DNA of 64,000 nt from positions 3,133,001 through 3,197,000 of the forward strand of contig NZ_LT907978.1 of the NCBI RefSeq assembly GCF_900209925.1. Direction: 5' to 3'. This DNA comes from Anaerobutyricum hallii (GTDB lineage Bacteria; Bacillota; Clostridia; Lachnospirales; Lachnospiraceae). Below are positions 24,839-33,673 of this stretch, in pieces. The notes under the pieces are model-generated. The model saw only the letters and a list, made by a program, of their open reading frames with translations, was not told the DNA's origin and did not search any database. The translations under genes were made by a program, and so were the position numbers. Positions within the stretch are counted from its first letter, which is position 1; the number at the start of each line of letters is the position of its first letter.

Positions 24839-24944
24839 AAGAAGATACCCTATATCTGTGGCTTTAGAATGAGGATTGAATGTAAAGCTTTTAAGAAAAC
24901 ATTCACCTCGCAGTGATAGAATCACAGATATAGGGTATCTTCTT
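24839..24944. repeat. Palindromic repeat family F, copy 1
   Basis: Arms AAGAAGATACCCTATATCTG and CAGATATAGGGTATCTTCTT are exact complements around a core containing TTTAGAATGAGGATTGAATG and CTCGCAGTGATAGAAT. The same core, inverted, and the same arm sequence on one side are found at 33193. It lies between the IS605-like relic and the DUF4867 gene. Confidence 0.88.
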
Positions 24945-24957
24945 TTTTAAGAATTGT

Positions 24958-24998
24958 CTAGAGCGTGTTTGAAAAAGGCTTTTTCAAACACGCTCTAG
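24958..24998. terminator. Hairpin terminator / minimal family H inverted repeat
   Basis: CTAGAGCGTGTTTGAAAAA and TTTTTCAAACACGCTCTAG pair perfectly with a loop of only GGC. It lies 5 bp past the DUF4867 stop codon, so it probably terminates that gene. The sequence equals the two ends of the longer family H element at 8984-9147, suggesting a deletion derivative captured as a terminator. Confidence 0.75.
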
Positions 24999-25003
24999 TG
25001 TAA

Positions 25004-25657
25004 TTAAATTACCAGATCATCCACAGAAATATTCTTTCCGGTAAGTCCGATAAAAGCTCCTTCTTCCCCACTTTCTTCGTGAGCGATGAGCCATTTATTC
25101 TTGGCAAAAAGTAACTTTTCTTCTGGCAGTTTTTCTTTCTCTGCTTCTGCTCCAAGTGTTACACCAAGTGGGAAGTTGGTTCCGAATGGTAAAACAACTC
25201 CCATCTTAAATGCGTAGTCGTTCTCTTTTGTTCCGATCGGTACGTAATGGAGTGTTGTTGCATACAGCTCTACTGCGGTTCCTGCCGGAACGAAAAATGC
25301 TTCTAACTGTGCTGTATCATATGTAAAGTCTTCTGTAATATCTGACTGCTGGCCTAGTAATAAAATAATATCTGTTACTGCAACATTTGCCTCAGAAGAA
25401 CGATGATATTCTAATGCATTCAGTATCTTATTATGTCCACTGCAATATCCGATTTCTACAGAAAGTTCACCGTAAAGTGTATTAGATAATTTCTGGCGGA
25501 ATTCTGGTTCTTCTAACGGTCCGAAAGATGCTGCATATTCTACATCTTCTGGATAATCCATTCCTTCCAATACATTATAAATCTCTGAGAAATCAATGCC
25601 TGTTAAAATCTTTCCATACTTTCTAAAAGAAGTGTCTGTTACCTGTTTCACCTTCAT
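25004..25657 (-). CDS. DUF4867-family protein
   Basis: 217 residues, matching the DUF4867 family of Firmicute proteins of unknown biochemical role. The predicted core is a cupin-like beta-barrel (VEIGYCSGHNKILNALEYHRSSEANVAVTDIILLLG about 66-103, and AFFVPAGTAVELYATTLHYVPIG about 120-142), which resembles sugar isomerase or ureidoglycolate-lyase-type folds. SD GGGGG precedes the ATG. It lies 28 bp downstream of the CoA-transferase stop, so read-through or co-transcription is possible, but no functional link is known. Confidence 0.75.
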   Translation of the reverse strand: MKVKQVTDTSFRKYGKILTGIDFSEIYNVLEGMDYPEDVEYAASFGPLEEPEFRQKLSNTLYGELSVEIGYCSGHNKILNALEYHRSSEANVAVTDIILLLGQQSDITEDFTYDTAQLEAFFVPAGTAVELYATTLHYVPIGTKENDYAFKMGVVLPFGTNFPLGVTLGAEAEKEKLPEEKLLFAKNKWLIAHEESGEEGAFIGLTGKNISVDDLVI

Positions 25658-25685
25658 TATAAAGTCCCCCTGTCTTTATATGCGG

Positions 25686-27026
25686 CTATCTCTTGTTGGA
25701 ACGCCGCCATATCTTTCTTTTTTCGGCTTCCTTAATCAGTTCATCTCTGAAATCCGGATGGGCAATGGAAATAAGCCCCTCTGCTCTCTCCCATGTTGAA
25801 CGCCCTTCCATGTTGATCACTCCATATTCTGTTGCAAGAAAATATACCTGACTCCGCGGAGATGTAATAATATCTCCATTAAACTGTGGCAATACTCTTG
25901 AAAAAAGCTGTCCGCTTTTATCTTTATACGTAGAGCCCATACAGATAAATGCCTTACCCCCTCTGGCTGAAGATGCTCCGATTAAAAAGTCAAGCTGTCC
26001 TCCGGTACCACTGATCTGCCTTGCACCAAAGCTCTCGGATGATACCTGTCCATACAGATCTACAGAAACACAGCTATTGATGGACACCATATTGTCAATC
26101 TGGGCAATTACATCCGGTCTGTTCACATATTCCAATGGATATGCTGCTACACCATGATTATCATCTAACCATTCATACAGTTCTGCCGAACCAATAGCCA
26201 CACCAAATACACCCTTACCCTTGTCGATTGTCTTCTTTTTATTGGTAAGCTTCCCTGCTTTATATAAATGCAGGTACGCATCTGAGCAAAGCTCAGTATG
26301 CATTCCAAGATCCTTAAGATCTGACTCCGCAAACAGTTCACCAACTGCATTCGGCATACTTCCAATTCCAAGCTGCAAGGTTGATCCATCACAAATATAC
26401 GGTAGAATATTCTGTACAATCTTTCGATCAGTCTCAGTCGGTGCATAGCGCCTGACTGTCGTAATAGGTTCATGTCTTCCTTCTACGATATAATCCACTT
26501 CTGACACATGAATACATTCCCCATATCCACCATGAATCTTCGGCATATGCTCGTTAACCTCTACAATAACAATATCTGCATTCTGCACGATAGGTCCGGC
26601 TACTCCGGTATTTACCGAATAATTGAAATATCCATGCTTGTCCATCGGTGAAACGCTGACCATTACTACATTGACATTCAAAAAATACTTATAATAGGCT
26701 GCATTATTGTGAAACACCATCGGAATATAGTAACATAGTCCTCTATCACAAAGCTTTCTCTCATAAGCAGAACAATGCCATGTATGATAGACAAAATGTT
26801 CCTGACTTTCATCACATTCTGCCACTTCAATCGGTCCCTCCATAAGATTCCCTCGAATCTTTACATCAAAAAGTTCATCTCTTCTTTTAGCAAGAGCCCG
26901 ATCTAAAAGAACCGGCTTTCCAAGTGAGCTGGTATAATCAACCCAGTCTCCACTCTTTACTACTTCTACCGCCTCCTCCGGTGTACAAAGCTTTTGTCTG
27001 TACTCAGTTGTAAAATCCTTTAACAC
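25686..27026 (-). CDS. Butyryl-CoA:acetate CoA-transferase-type enzyme
   Basis: 446-residue class I CoA-transferase of the acetyl-CoA hydrolase/transferase (4-hydroxybutyrate CoA-transferase) group. It exchanges CoA between butyryl-CoA and acetate, the last step of butyrate formation in many Lachnospiraceae. Seen: LGIGSMPNAVGELF (219-232), the catalytic glutamate E245 in GMHTELCSDAY, and GTGGQLDFLIGASSARGGKAF. The start is a GTG after GAGAGGAG. A propionyl- or 4-hydroxybutyrate-preferring enzyme cannot be excluded. Together with pta it suggests flexible acetate/butyrate handling. Confidence 0.85.
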   Translation of the reverse strand: MLKDFTTEYRQKLCTPEEAVEVVKSGDWVDYTSSLGKPVLLDRALAKRRDELFDVKIRGNLMEGPIEVAECDESQEHFVYHTWHCSAYERKLCDRGLCYYIPMVFHNNAAYYKYFLNVNVVMVSVSPMDKHGYFNYSVNTGVAGPIVQNADIVIVEVNEHMPKIHGGYGECIHVSEVDYIVEGRHEPITTVRRYAPTETDRKIVQNILPYICDGSTLQLGIGSMPNAVGELFAESDLKDLGMHTELCSDAYLHLYKAGKLTNKKKTIDKGKGVFGVAIGSAELYEWLDDNHGVAAYPLEYVNRPDVIAQIDNMVSINSCVSVDLYGQVSSESFGARQISGTGGQLDFLIGASSARGGKAFICMGSTYKDKSGQLFSRVLPQFNGDIITSPRSQVYFLATEYGVINMEGRSTWERAEGLISIAHPDFRDELIKEAEKRKIWRRSNKR

Positions 27027-27146
27027 CGTTGTCTCCTCTCTGTATTTCTCTCTTCTTCGCCAGTTGTACTGGCATTTCTTCCAATTCTTTCACTGTTATT
27101 TTACCAAAATTTGTGCTAAATAACAAGAGGTAGATTGAGAATAGAC

Positions 27147-27266
27147 GAAAAACAGAAATGTTAGATTATCTCCACTGTGAAGATAGTCGCGGCATAGAAA
27201 ATGCCTGACCGGCATTTTTATTTGCTCCGACATCACATTGGAGATAATCTAACATTTCTGTTTTTC
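27147..27266. repeat. Palindromic repeat family C, copy 2
   Basis: Arms GAAAAACAGAAATGTTAGAT... and the mirror image ending CATTTCTGTTTTTC enclose the family C core (AGTCGCGGCATAGAAAATGC ... TTTGCTCCGACATCAC). Arms differ completely from copies 1 and 3 beyond the first few bases, yet pair perfectly. Left border ATAGAC. Confidence 0.92.
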
Positions 27267-27351
27267 TGTCTACTCTAAAGTGGAATGGTTTGATAGGGAG
27301 ACAGATATTGCTGAAACGAGATTATAGGTCTGAATTATATATAAGATTCTA

Positions 27352-27515
27352 AAGAAAAGAGAATTTTTATAAGTTTGATTTTGTTCCGTTGCGCTAAACG
27401 CTTCATTTTGCCTCAAAAAACGAAAACTTCGGAAAAATAAGTCCGAAGTTTTCAGAGTCAAAATTCCACAGCACAAAGTCACAAAATGCAATACTTATAA
27501 AAATTCTCTTTTCTT
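27352..27515. repeat. Palindromic repeat family G, copy 1 (double hairpin)
   Basis: Outer arms AAGAAAAGAGAATTTTTATA and its complement enclose a long core with a second, inner hairpin, GAAAACTTCGGA ... TCCGAAGTTTTC. Core boxes TTCCGTTGCGCTAAACGCTT and CAAAGTCACAAAATGCAAT also occur, inverted, in the 34.6 kb copy, where both the outer and the inner stems carry paired changes. Confidence 0.9.
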
Positions 27516-27929
27516 CACTATCGTTTTCTTACAATTCAGCGTAAAGTTTTACTTATAGAACCCTTTCTTCATAAGATAAAAATAATTAGACAGATTTATT
27601 TCTGGAGATTTTTATTTGAATGAAAATTGTAGACCTTTGGACAATCCCCCTCTTTCCCTCAAAATAAAATTCCTGTCACTATATAGGAAAAGTAAAAAAT
27701 GAAGTATGTATTATTTTGAAACGAATGATAAAAGAATGATTCGCAACATATTAAATTTAATTTTTTCTTTGGGATTAACAGTGCGATTACAAAAATAATT
27801 TCAAGAATATCAGAAGATTTTAAACCTTCATTTTTTGTGTAGAAAATATTATAAAATATCCTGCGCTACATATAGCGAAAGAAGAAAGTATTAGAATATT
27901 GAATCCATTCCTTCTGGAGCCAAAACACA
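27516..27929. other. Gene-free stretch with one spacer-repeat fragment
   Basis: AT-rich sequence without a supported gene. Around 27600-27665 a fragment (GGAGATTTTTATTTGAATGA, GTAGACCTTTGGACAATCCC, CCTCTTTCCCTC) matches one arm of the family J-like spacer near 34.45-34.5 kb. The end (CATTCCTTCTGGAGCC, 27906-27921) is the usual border of family A copies. Otherwise I see nothing. Confidence 0.5.
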
Positions 27930-28046
27930 GAAAAAAGAAAAAATGACATATCCCAGATGCGGCTTCGGAGCGTGTTTAAGATGCGGACAAGCATCTTAAG
28001 CACAGCGACTACAGAGCATCTGGGATATGTCATTTTTTCTTTTTTC
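27930..28046. repeat. Palindromic repeat family A, copy 4 (reverse)
   Basis: Arms GAAAAAAGAAAAAATGACAT and ATGTCATTTTTTCTTTTTTC are exact complements. They differ from copy 3 (ATACTACCAT) on both sides at once, a compensatory change. The asymmetric core is in reverse orientation and so are the borders. It ends 26 bp from the pta stop codon and probably terminates pta. Confidence 0.92.
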
Positions 28047-28071
28047 GTCTATTCAGCTTTACAAATAAGAA

Positions 28072-29124
28072 TTATTTATTCAGCTTTTTAGCTGCGATCA
28101 TTGTTTCTACTACAGCTCTTACTACAGCTTCTAATCCTTCTTCGTCTACAGTTTCTTCTTCTGGAACGCTTAATGCAGCTGTTACGATAGACATGCTGTA
28201 AACTTCTTCTGCGTTACATCCGCGGCTTAAGTCGTTGATTGGAGCGTTAAGTCCCTGTAATACAGGTCCTACTGCTGTGTATCCGCCTAAACGGGAAGCA
28301 ATCTTATATCCAATGTTGGCTGCGTTGATGTCTGGGAAGATAAAGGTATTAGCCTGTCCAGCTACTGGTGAACCAGGACATTTTACTTCTGCTACTTCTG
28401 GTGATACAGAAGCATCGAACTGAATCTCACCTTCTACTGCTAATTCAGGAGCAGCTTCTTTGATCTTCTTTGTTGCGTTAGCAACCTTTGTTACAGAAGG
28501 TCCTTTACCTGATCCAAGTGTTGAGTAGGATAACATAGCTACCTTAGGATCAATACCGAAAATCTTAGCTGTCTTAGCGGATTCGATAGCGATCTCTACT
28601 AAGTCGTCTTCGGATGGATCAATGTTGATCGCACAGTCACCCATAGCAATCTTCTCGTCTCCTCTTACAAGGATGAAGCAGGAGCTTACGATGTTATTGC
28701 CCGGTTTTGTTTTGATGAGCTGAAGAGCCGGACGAACTGTATCTGCTGTTGAATAAGTAGCTCCGCCTAACAGACAGTCAGCGCCACCCATTTTAACGAG
28801 CATGGTTCCAAAATAGTTGCTCTTAGAAAGAGCTGCTCTTACCTGTTCATCTGTCATCTTACCTTTACGAAGCTTAACCATCTCTGCTACCATAGCATCG
28901 ATTCCTTCGTAGTTTTCAGGGTCAATGATCTGGCAGGCATCGATATTAAAGTTGCCTGCTTTTGCTGCAGCCTTAACTTCTTCTGGCTTACCAAGAAGGA
29001 CAACGCCGAGAATTCCTTCCTGTGTCAGACGATGGGCTGACTCAAGAATCCTTTTATCTGTACCCTCTGTGTATACGATAGTACGAGGATTCTTCTTTAA
29101 TGTTTCAATCATTTTTGTTAACAT
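28072..29124 (-). CDS. pta: Phosphate acetyltransferase
   Basis: 350-residue PTA_PTB-family enzyme that converts acetyl-CoA and phosphate to acetyl phosphate. Typical regions seen: TIVYTEGTDKRILESA (15-30), LLGGATYSTADTVRPALQLIKTKPG, the SYSTLGSGKGPSVTKV motif, GEIQFDASVSPEVAEVKCPGSPVAGQANTFIFPD and NIGYKIASRLGGYTAVGPVLQGL. Phosphotransbutyrylases are usually shorter (about 300) and lack TYSTADTVRPALQ, so Pta is favoured. SD GGGAGG precedes the ATG. No ackA lies downstream within the window; the palindrome follows instead. It could also recycle acyl phosphate from the pdu pathway, but that is inference. Confidence 0.94.
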   Translation of the reverse strand: MLTKMIETLKKNPRTIVYTEGTDKRILESAHRLTQEGILGVVLLGKPEEVKAAAKAGNFNIDACQIIDPENYEGIDAMVAEMVKLRKGKMTDEQVRAALSKSNYFGTMLVKMGGADCLLGGATYSTADTVRPALQLIKTKPGNNIVSSCFILVRGDEKIAMGDCAINIDPSEDDLVEIAIESAKTAKIFGIDPKVAMLSYSTLGSGKGPSVTKVANATKKIKEAAPELAVEGEIQFDASVSPEVAEVKCPGSPVAGQANTFIFPDINAANIGYKIASRLGGYTAVGPVLQGLNAPINDLSRGCNAEEVYSMSIVTAALSVPEEETVDEEGLEAVVRAVVETMIAAKKLNK

Positions 29125-29376
29125 AAGATACCTCCCAAATATATCTTTGTCTGAAAAGTAGTATCAATAATAGTACAAAATACGCTACTTATATAGTAAG
29201 CCCTGCGCACATTTTTTTCAACAACGCATTGATATAATTTTTTGACTACATCATATAAAAGAAAGCACAAAAATGCATCGGAATTTGTGTAAAAATTCCG
29301 ATGCACCTTTCATTTTTTGATATTGTGATTATACTTTCTTGTAAATTTGAGAAAGTCATCTCACATCTGATATATT

Positions 29377-31047
29377 TTATTCCAATGCTGCTTTTTGCTG
29401 CTCTTCTGCATCTTCCGGATTCTCATGGAAAATAGAATAGGCAATGTTAGTGGAATGGTCGGCGATTCTCTCAAGACCGATTACCATATCCGTAAAGATA
29501 AGGCCGATTTCAACGCCGCAGATACCTTTAGAAAGACGTTTTACCTGCTGGTTCTGATAATCAATCTGCATCTGATCTACGTCATTTTCCATATCAATAA
29601 TCTGGTCAATGTTATCTTTTTTATTTGTAACGAACATTTCCATACTCTTATCAAAAAGCTCAAGCACTTCTTTGTACATGGTTGTAAGTTCTTCTTTACC
29701 TGCTCCGGTAAACTTCTCGTTAAGCTTGCTTCTCTTCTCTGCATTCTCAAGAATATTGATTGCATGGTCACCGATACGTTCAAGGTCGATAACAACATGG
29801 AACAATGCACCAATTCTTCTGGAATCGGCAAGTGGAAGCTCATAGCGGTTTACTTCTACAAGGTAGTCCGTAATCTCGCTGCTTAAGTAATCAATAATCT
29901 TTTCTCTGGCATTAATTTCCTTTACCTTATCAAGATTCTTATCTGCTAATGCCTCCATAGAAGCAACAAGGTTTTCTCTGGCAAGACCAGCCATTCTCTC
30001 GATTTCCTGAATAATTTCTACTACGGCTGTAGATGGCACAAACTTGCTTGATGCCTTTCTGATATATTCAAGATGTAATCCGTTATCCTCTTCCTCACCT
30101 TCTTTATTTCCAGGAATAAGAAGCTTCGTAAGTTTTACAAACTGTGATGCAAATGGAAGGAAAATGATTGTCTGGAATACTTTAAATGCTGTATCTGCAT
30201 TCGCAACAAAACGTTTCGCATTATCTGCTCCACCGAGAACAGAAATCGCATCCACAATCTGGTTTCTTGCAAAGAACAGAATTGTTCCGATAATAATCAT
30301 ACCTAATGCATTAAATAAGAAATGTACCAACGCTGTACGCTTTGCATTCTTATTGGCATTCATTGCTGCCATAACTGCTGGTGTACAGGAACCGATATTC
30401 GCACCAAGAATAAAATACAGACAACTTCCAAGTCCTACAAGATGGGAATCTGCTAATAAAACTAATACACTGACCGTTACAGAGGAACTCTGTACTGCTA
30501 CTGTAAAAATCAATCCGACAAGTAATGCGATAAATGGATTCTTCAGATAAGAGAACCAATGCATGATCACCGGATATTCCGGAATTCTGCTCAATGCACC
30601 TGTCATACTGTTAATTCCTAAGAATAATGCACCAAATCCAAAGATTACCTCTGAAATCTTTCTTGTTATCGGCTTATTGCCAAACATCATCAGGCAGGCA
30701 CCTACAAAGATGATATATGGTGCAATGGCAGTCAGTTTCAAAGAAACAAGCTGTGCAGTAATTGTCGTACCAATATTGGCACCAAATGTAATACCAACGG
30801 ACTGTTCCAATGTAAGAAGTCCTGCATTAACAAAGCTGACTTCCATGACCGTAGTTGCCCCGGACGACTGAATAATCGCAGTAAATATCGCACCAAAGAA
30901 AACTGCAACGAATCGATTCTTGGTCACGCGATCCAGAATGACACGCATCTTGTCACCCGCAGCCTTCTGCAGCCCCTCGCTCATGAACTTCATACCAAAT
31001 AAAAACAAGGCAAGTCCACTCAGCAGTTCTGTAAGCATAACTAACAT
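29377..31047 (-). CDS. Na+/phosphate cotransporter family protein with PhoU-like domain
   Basis: 556 residues. Two NptA/Na-Pi-cotransporter repeats in the membrane (about 1-310; each with the QSS signature, FTAIIQSSGATTVMEVSF near 57-74 and FTVAVQSSSVTVSVLVLL near 180-197), then a soluble C-terminal PhoU-like helical domain (about 340-545; DLERIGDHAINILENAE and LERIADHSTNIAYSIF are the two DHxxNI PhoU signatures). It imports phosphate with sodium; the PhoU part probably adjusts activity to phosphate supply. SD GAGAGG 8 nt before the ATG. Monocistronic. Confidence 0.92.
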   Translation of the reverse strand: MLVMLTELLSGLALFLFGMKFMSEGLQKAAGDKMRVILDRVTKNRFVAVFFGAIFTAIIQSSGATTVMEVSFVNAGLLTLEQSVGITFGANIGTTITAQLVSLKLTAIAPYIIFVGACLMMFGNKPITRKISEVIFGFGALFLGINSMTGALSRIPEYPVIMHWFSYLKNPFIALLVGLIFTVAVQSSSVTVSVLVLLADSHLVGLGSCLYFILGANIGSCTPAVMAAMNANKNAKRTALVHFLFNALGMIIIGTILFFARNQIVDAISVLGGADNAKRFVANADTAFKVFQTIIFLPFASQFVKLTKLLIPGNKEGEEEDNGLHLEYIRKASSKFVPSTAVVEIIQEIERMAGLARENLVASMEALADKNLDKVKEINAREKIIDYLSSEITDYLVEVNRYELPLADSRRIGALFHVVIDLERIGDHAINILENAEKRSKLNEKFTGAGKEELTTMYKEVLELFDKSMEMFVTNKKDNIDQIIDMENDVDQMQIDYQNQQVKRLSKGICGVEIGLIFTDMVIGLERIADHSTNIAYSIFHENPEDAEEQQKAALE

Positions 31048-31176
31048 GATATTATCCTCTCTTTTGTTTTCTACATAATTTTGTAATGATTTCTTCAGGT
31101 TTCTACTTAAATCTTACCCAAATTTTTACTTAACCATTACATTTTTTTTACATGCCATTATGTATTCTAATATATT

Positions 31177-32097
31177 TTATCCTAAAAGAAAAGTCAAATC
31201 TTTTGGCATTTCCGACTCGATTCTCATTACTTTTTGACAAAACGGATGTATGTATGTCAGTCTATGCGCATGCAATGCTGTTCGGGAAATCCCCATTTCC
31301 GGACCATCCCCGTAAAAAGAATCCCCTAAAAGCGGACAGCCAATCGAAGACATATGAAAACGAATCTGATGTGTTCTTCCGGTTTCAATCACAAGAGATA
31401 CAAGACTGAACTTTTCAAAACGCTTCACAACCCGAAAAAATGTCTTTGCTGTTTTTGCATTTTCACCCAGTCCCGCTTTCATTTTTAACTTATCTCCATC
31501 CTTAGAATCCCGCATCTCTTCCATTGGAATTTCAAGAACTCCGTTCTCAGGAAGATTTCCTTTTACCAGCGCAAGATACTCTTTTACTAAAACACCATTC
31601 TTCCTTTGTCTGATAAGCCTCTCTGCTGTCACGCTGTTCTTTGCAATCCCTAAAATACCCGAAGTTTCTTTATCTAAACGCCCAATCAAATGTATATTAC
31701 TTCTCTTATTATTGAAGCTTCCCTTCTCCTCAAAATATGCCTGCACCCCATTAATCAGGCTATCACATGTATGCCCTTTCGATGGATGTGACACAATTCC
31801 AGTCGGCTTATCCACAAAAAGCAAATCTTCATCCTCATACAAAATATGGAGATTCATCTTTACCGGTGCAATTTTATTCTGCTTTTCCTGCGAATCTTCC
31901 AACATCACTTTTAAGAGCTGCCCTTCTTTTCCCCTTGCTCTTACTGTCACTCTTTCCTCATCCAGCAAAATTCCCCGCTCTTCATGCTTCACAGAGCGGA
32001 CCTTTTTTGTTGTAAGTCCCAGTACCTTTTGCATCAAAAAAAGAACCTCTTTCCCATCGTCAGCAGGACCCAGCCGATATTGTAAAAAATGTGCCAT
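31177..32097 (-). CDS. RluA-family pseudouridine synthase
   Basis: 306 residues. The catalytic domain (about 85-290) has the RluA active-site motif HLIGRLDKETSGILGIAKN with the catalytic aspartate in RLDKETSG, preceded by DEDLLFVDKPTGIVSHPSKG and followed by VETGRTHQIRFHMSSIGCPLLGDSFYG. The N-terminal about 75 residues may be a divergent S4-like RNA-binding region (VLGLTTKKVRSVKHEERGILLDEERVTVRARGKEGQ). It isomerises uridines in rRNA or tRNA; the target site (RluC/RluD/RluA/YhcT type) is not determined. SD GGAGG precedes the ATG. Confidence 0.92.
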   Translation of the reverse strand: MAHFLQYRLGPADDGKEVLFLMQKVLGLTTKKVRSVKHEERGILLDEERVTVRARGKEGQLLKVMLEDSQEKQNKIAPVKMNLHILYEDEDLLFVDKPTGIVSHPSKGHTCDSLINGVQAYFEEKGSFNNKRSNIHLIGRLDKETSGILGIAKNSVTAERLIRQRKNGVLVKEYLALVKGNLPENGVLEIPMEEMRDSKDGDKLKMKAGLGENAKTAKTFFRVVKRFEKFSLVSLVIETGRTHQIRFHMSSIGCPLLGDSFYGDGPEMGISRTALHAHRLTYIHPFCQKVMRIESEMPKDLTFLLG

Positions 32098-32240
32098 CCT
32101 TACCTCCAGAAAAAATATATGAAACTTTTTTGTCAGTTTTGCACAAACTTTTAGTCCCTAAAAAAAATACATTACTAAACTTCAGACACTGTCATTAAAA
32201 ATTATCTGAAAAAAATAACTGAAAATACATTGAAAGTACA

Positions 32241-32771
32241 TCAATTTATCCCAGAATGTCTCGACATTCTTAATGTAACCTTATACCCTATATAACCCGA
32301 AATTACTCCCACGACAGCTCCACCTAAAACATCTGTTGGATAATGAACATATAAATACATTCTGGAAAATGCAATAAAACAGGTTAAGATAAGCGCAATC
32401 TTCCACAGTCTCTTCTCCCCCGCTAAATAAAGCGCCACTACCGATGCAACAGACGCTGCAGTATGCCCTGATGGAAAAGAATAATCCTGTGGCTTTGCAA
32501 TAATCAACTGAATCGCTGTATTCACATCAAATGGTCGTATTCTTGCGACAAGCGGCTTCAAGATTACATTACATAATATCAGATCCACAATTAATGCTGC
32601 CGCCAGAATCACTCCGCTTTTTCTCGTTTTTGGAATAACTAACAAGATTATTGTCAAAAGAATCCATATAAAACCTACATTCCCAAGCTTTGTAACATTA
32701 CTCATGAAAACATCCAGAAACGTAGTTCGTATTTCCTGTATCAAATTCAAAAATTGTAATTCAATCCCCAT
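32241..32771 (-). CDS. PAP2-family membrane phosphatase
   Basis: 176 residues with about five membrane helices and the three PAP2 motifs: KPLVARIRPF (KxxxxxxRP; about 72-81), SFPSGHTAAS (PSGH; about 98-107) and SRMYLYVHYPTDVLGG (SRxxxxxHxxxD; about 137-152). It dephosphorylates a lipid such as undecaprenyl pyrophosphate or phosphatidylglycerol phosphate at the outer face of the membrane. SD AGGAGG precedes the ATG. It lies downstream of the tRNA-Tyr/tRNA-Leu genes but is separated from them by a terminator. Confidence 0.92.
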   Translation of the reverse strand: MGIELQFLNLIQEIRTTFLDVFMSNVTKLGNVGFIWILLTIILLVIPKTRKSGVILAAALIVDLILCNVILKPLVARIRPFDVNTAIQLIIAKPQDYSFPSGHTAASVASVVALYLAGEKRLWKIALILTCFIAFSRMYLYVHYPTDVLGGAVVGVISGYIGYKVTLRMSRHSGIN

Positions 32772-32812
32772 AAAACCATTTCCTCCTATTCAAGAATTCC
32801 CATAAAGTAAAA

Positions 32813-32843
32813 AAGGCATAAACTTTAAAAAAGTTTATGCCTT
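32813..32843 (-). terminator. Intrinsic terminator of the tRNA-Tyr/tRNA-Leu transcript
   Basis: AAGGCATAAACTT and AAGTTTATGCCTT pair over 13 bp with a 5-nt loop. On the minus strand the stem is followed by TTTTTTAC. It sits 16 bp beyond the 3' end of tRNA-Leu. Confidence 0.85.
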
Positions 32844-32859
32844 ATCTGCTTTCTTATAA

Positions 32860-32946
32860 TGCCGGCGATCGGAATCGAACCGATACGGGAGTATAAGTCC
32901 CGCAGGATTTTAAGTCCTGTGCGTCTGCCAGTTCCGCCACGCCGGC
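32860..32946 (-). tRNA. tRNA-Leu (anticodon TAA)
   Basis: 87-nt class II tRNA. The acceptor stem GCCGGCG pairs with CGCCGGC, discriminator A; the anticodon arm CAGGA-CTTAAAA-TCCTG has TAA; the long variable arm is CGGGACTTATACTCCCG; the T arm is CGG-TTCGATT-CCG. CCA is not encoded. It lies 54 nt downstream of tRNA-Tyr and is probably co-transcribed. Confidence 0.96.
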
Positions 32947-33000
32947 AAAGAAAAAACCGGACAATCCGGTACTTCTTATGCCTGATATTACTCAGACGAA

Positions 33001-33082
33001 TGGGCGGAGGTGGATTCGAACCACCGAAGCAATTTGCAGCAGATTTACAGTCTGTCCCCTTTGGCCACTCGGGAATCCACCC
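33001..33082 (-). tRNA. tRNA-Tyr (anticodon GTA)
   Basis: 82-nt class II tRNA. The acceptor stem GGGTGGA pairs with TCCGCCC through one G-U pair, discriminator A; the anticodon arm CAGA-CTGTAAA-TCTG has GTA; a long variable arm, TGCAAATTGCTTC, is present; the T arm is GGTGG-TTCGAAT-CCACC. CCA is not encoded. Confidence 0.96.
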
Positions 33083-33192
33083 ATTCAAGTCGCATTACTG
33101 CGCCTGACAATATCGTATTATATACTATCTTGTTTCAAAAATCAAGAGATTTTTTATTAAATTTTGATTCACCTACCAAAACAGACGCGCCC

Positions 33193-33294
33193 AAAGAAAG
33201 ACAATATCCTATATCTGTGACTCTATCACTTGTGGGTTGAGTGTTCGCTTAATGGCTCACATTCAATCCTCGTTCTAAGATATTGTCTTTCTTT
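33193..33294. repeat. Palindromic repeat family F, copy 2 (asymmetric arms)
   Basis: Outer arms AAAGAAAGACAATATC and GATATTGTCTTTCTTT pair. The core is the inverse of the 24.84 kb copy (TGGCTCACATTCAATCCTCG). The left arm also carries CTATATCTGTGA, the arm sequence of copy 1, without a partner on the right, so one arm has been partly deleted. Border CAGACG upstream. Confidence 0.8.
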
Positions 33295-33458
33295 AGCAGC
33301 TGTCTATGGCTACAGAAACGAAATTAAAATTTAATATTGAAGTAACTTAAGAAATTGCCGGAAGGTTATGGCTACTTAAAGGACTGGATAATCAACGAGT
33401 GACAAAGTAAAGATTTAATAGTATTGACATTTTCTTACTTTATAATTATAATATAATT

Positions 33459-33659
33459 ATGAATGATATCAAATTTCAATAGGACGACCCAGAACATTCA
33501 TTAGAGGAGGAGCGTTTCATAATTTTAGGTCTTAGTAAAAAGGCTAATCTTCTGGTTGTCTGTCATTGCTATAGAAAATCCGATACAATTATACGCATTA
33601 TATCTGCAAGAAAAGCTACTGTAAGAGAAACTATATCTTATAATAAGAATCTATTTTAA
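33459..33659 (+). pseudogene. BrnT-like toxin remnant with in-frame stop
   Basis: Reading from the ATG at 33459 gives MNDIKFQ, an in-frame TAG, then DDPEHSLEEERFIILGLSKK, ANLLVVCHCYRKSDTIIRII, SARKATVRETISYNKNLF and a stop. ERFxxLGxS, LLVVCHCYR and IRIISARKATxxE are hallmark BrnT motifs. Besides the stop codon, the region between the start and DDPEH is too short: the usual block with WDxxKAxxNxxKHGVSFEEA is missing. It is therefore a doubly damaged toxin gene. It overlaps by one base the frame leading into the intact BrnA-like antitoxin gene, the normal order for BrnTA. Confidence 0.82.
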
Positions 33660-33673
33660 TGGAGGAATGTATT

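Noticed and set aside
27270-27491. 73-residue frame on the minus strand
   Set aside because: It lies entirely in the family G palindrome and its border; no SD and no homologous frame in the other copy.
28072-29124. PduL-type phosphotransacylase for the microcompartment
   Set aside because: This is a Pta-family enzyme unrelated in sequence to PduL and has no encapsulation peptide; no PduL gene is seen in the window.
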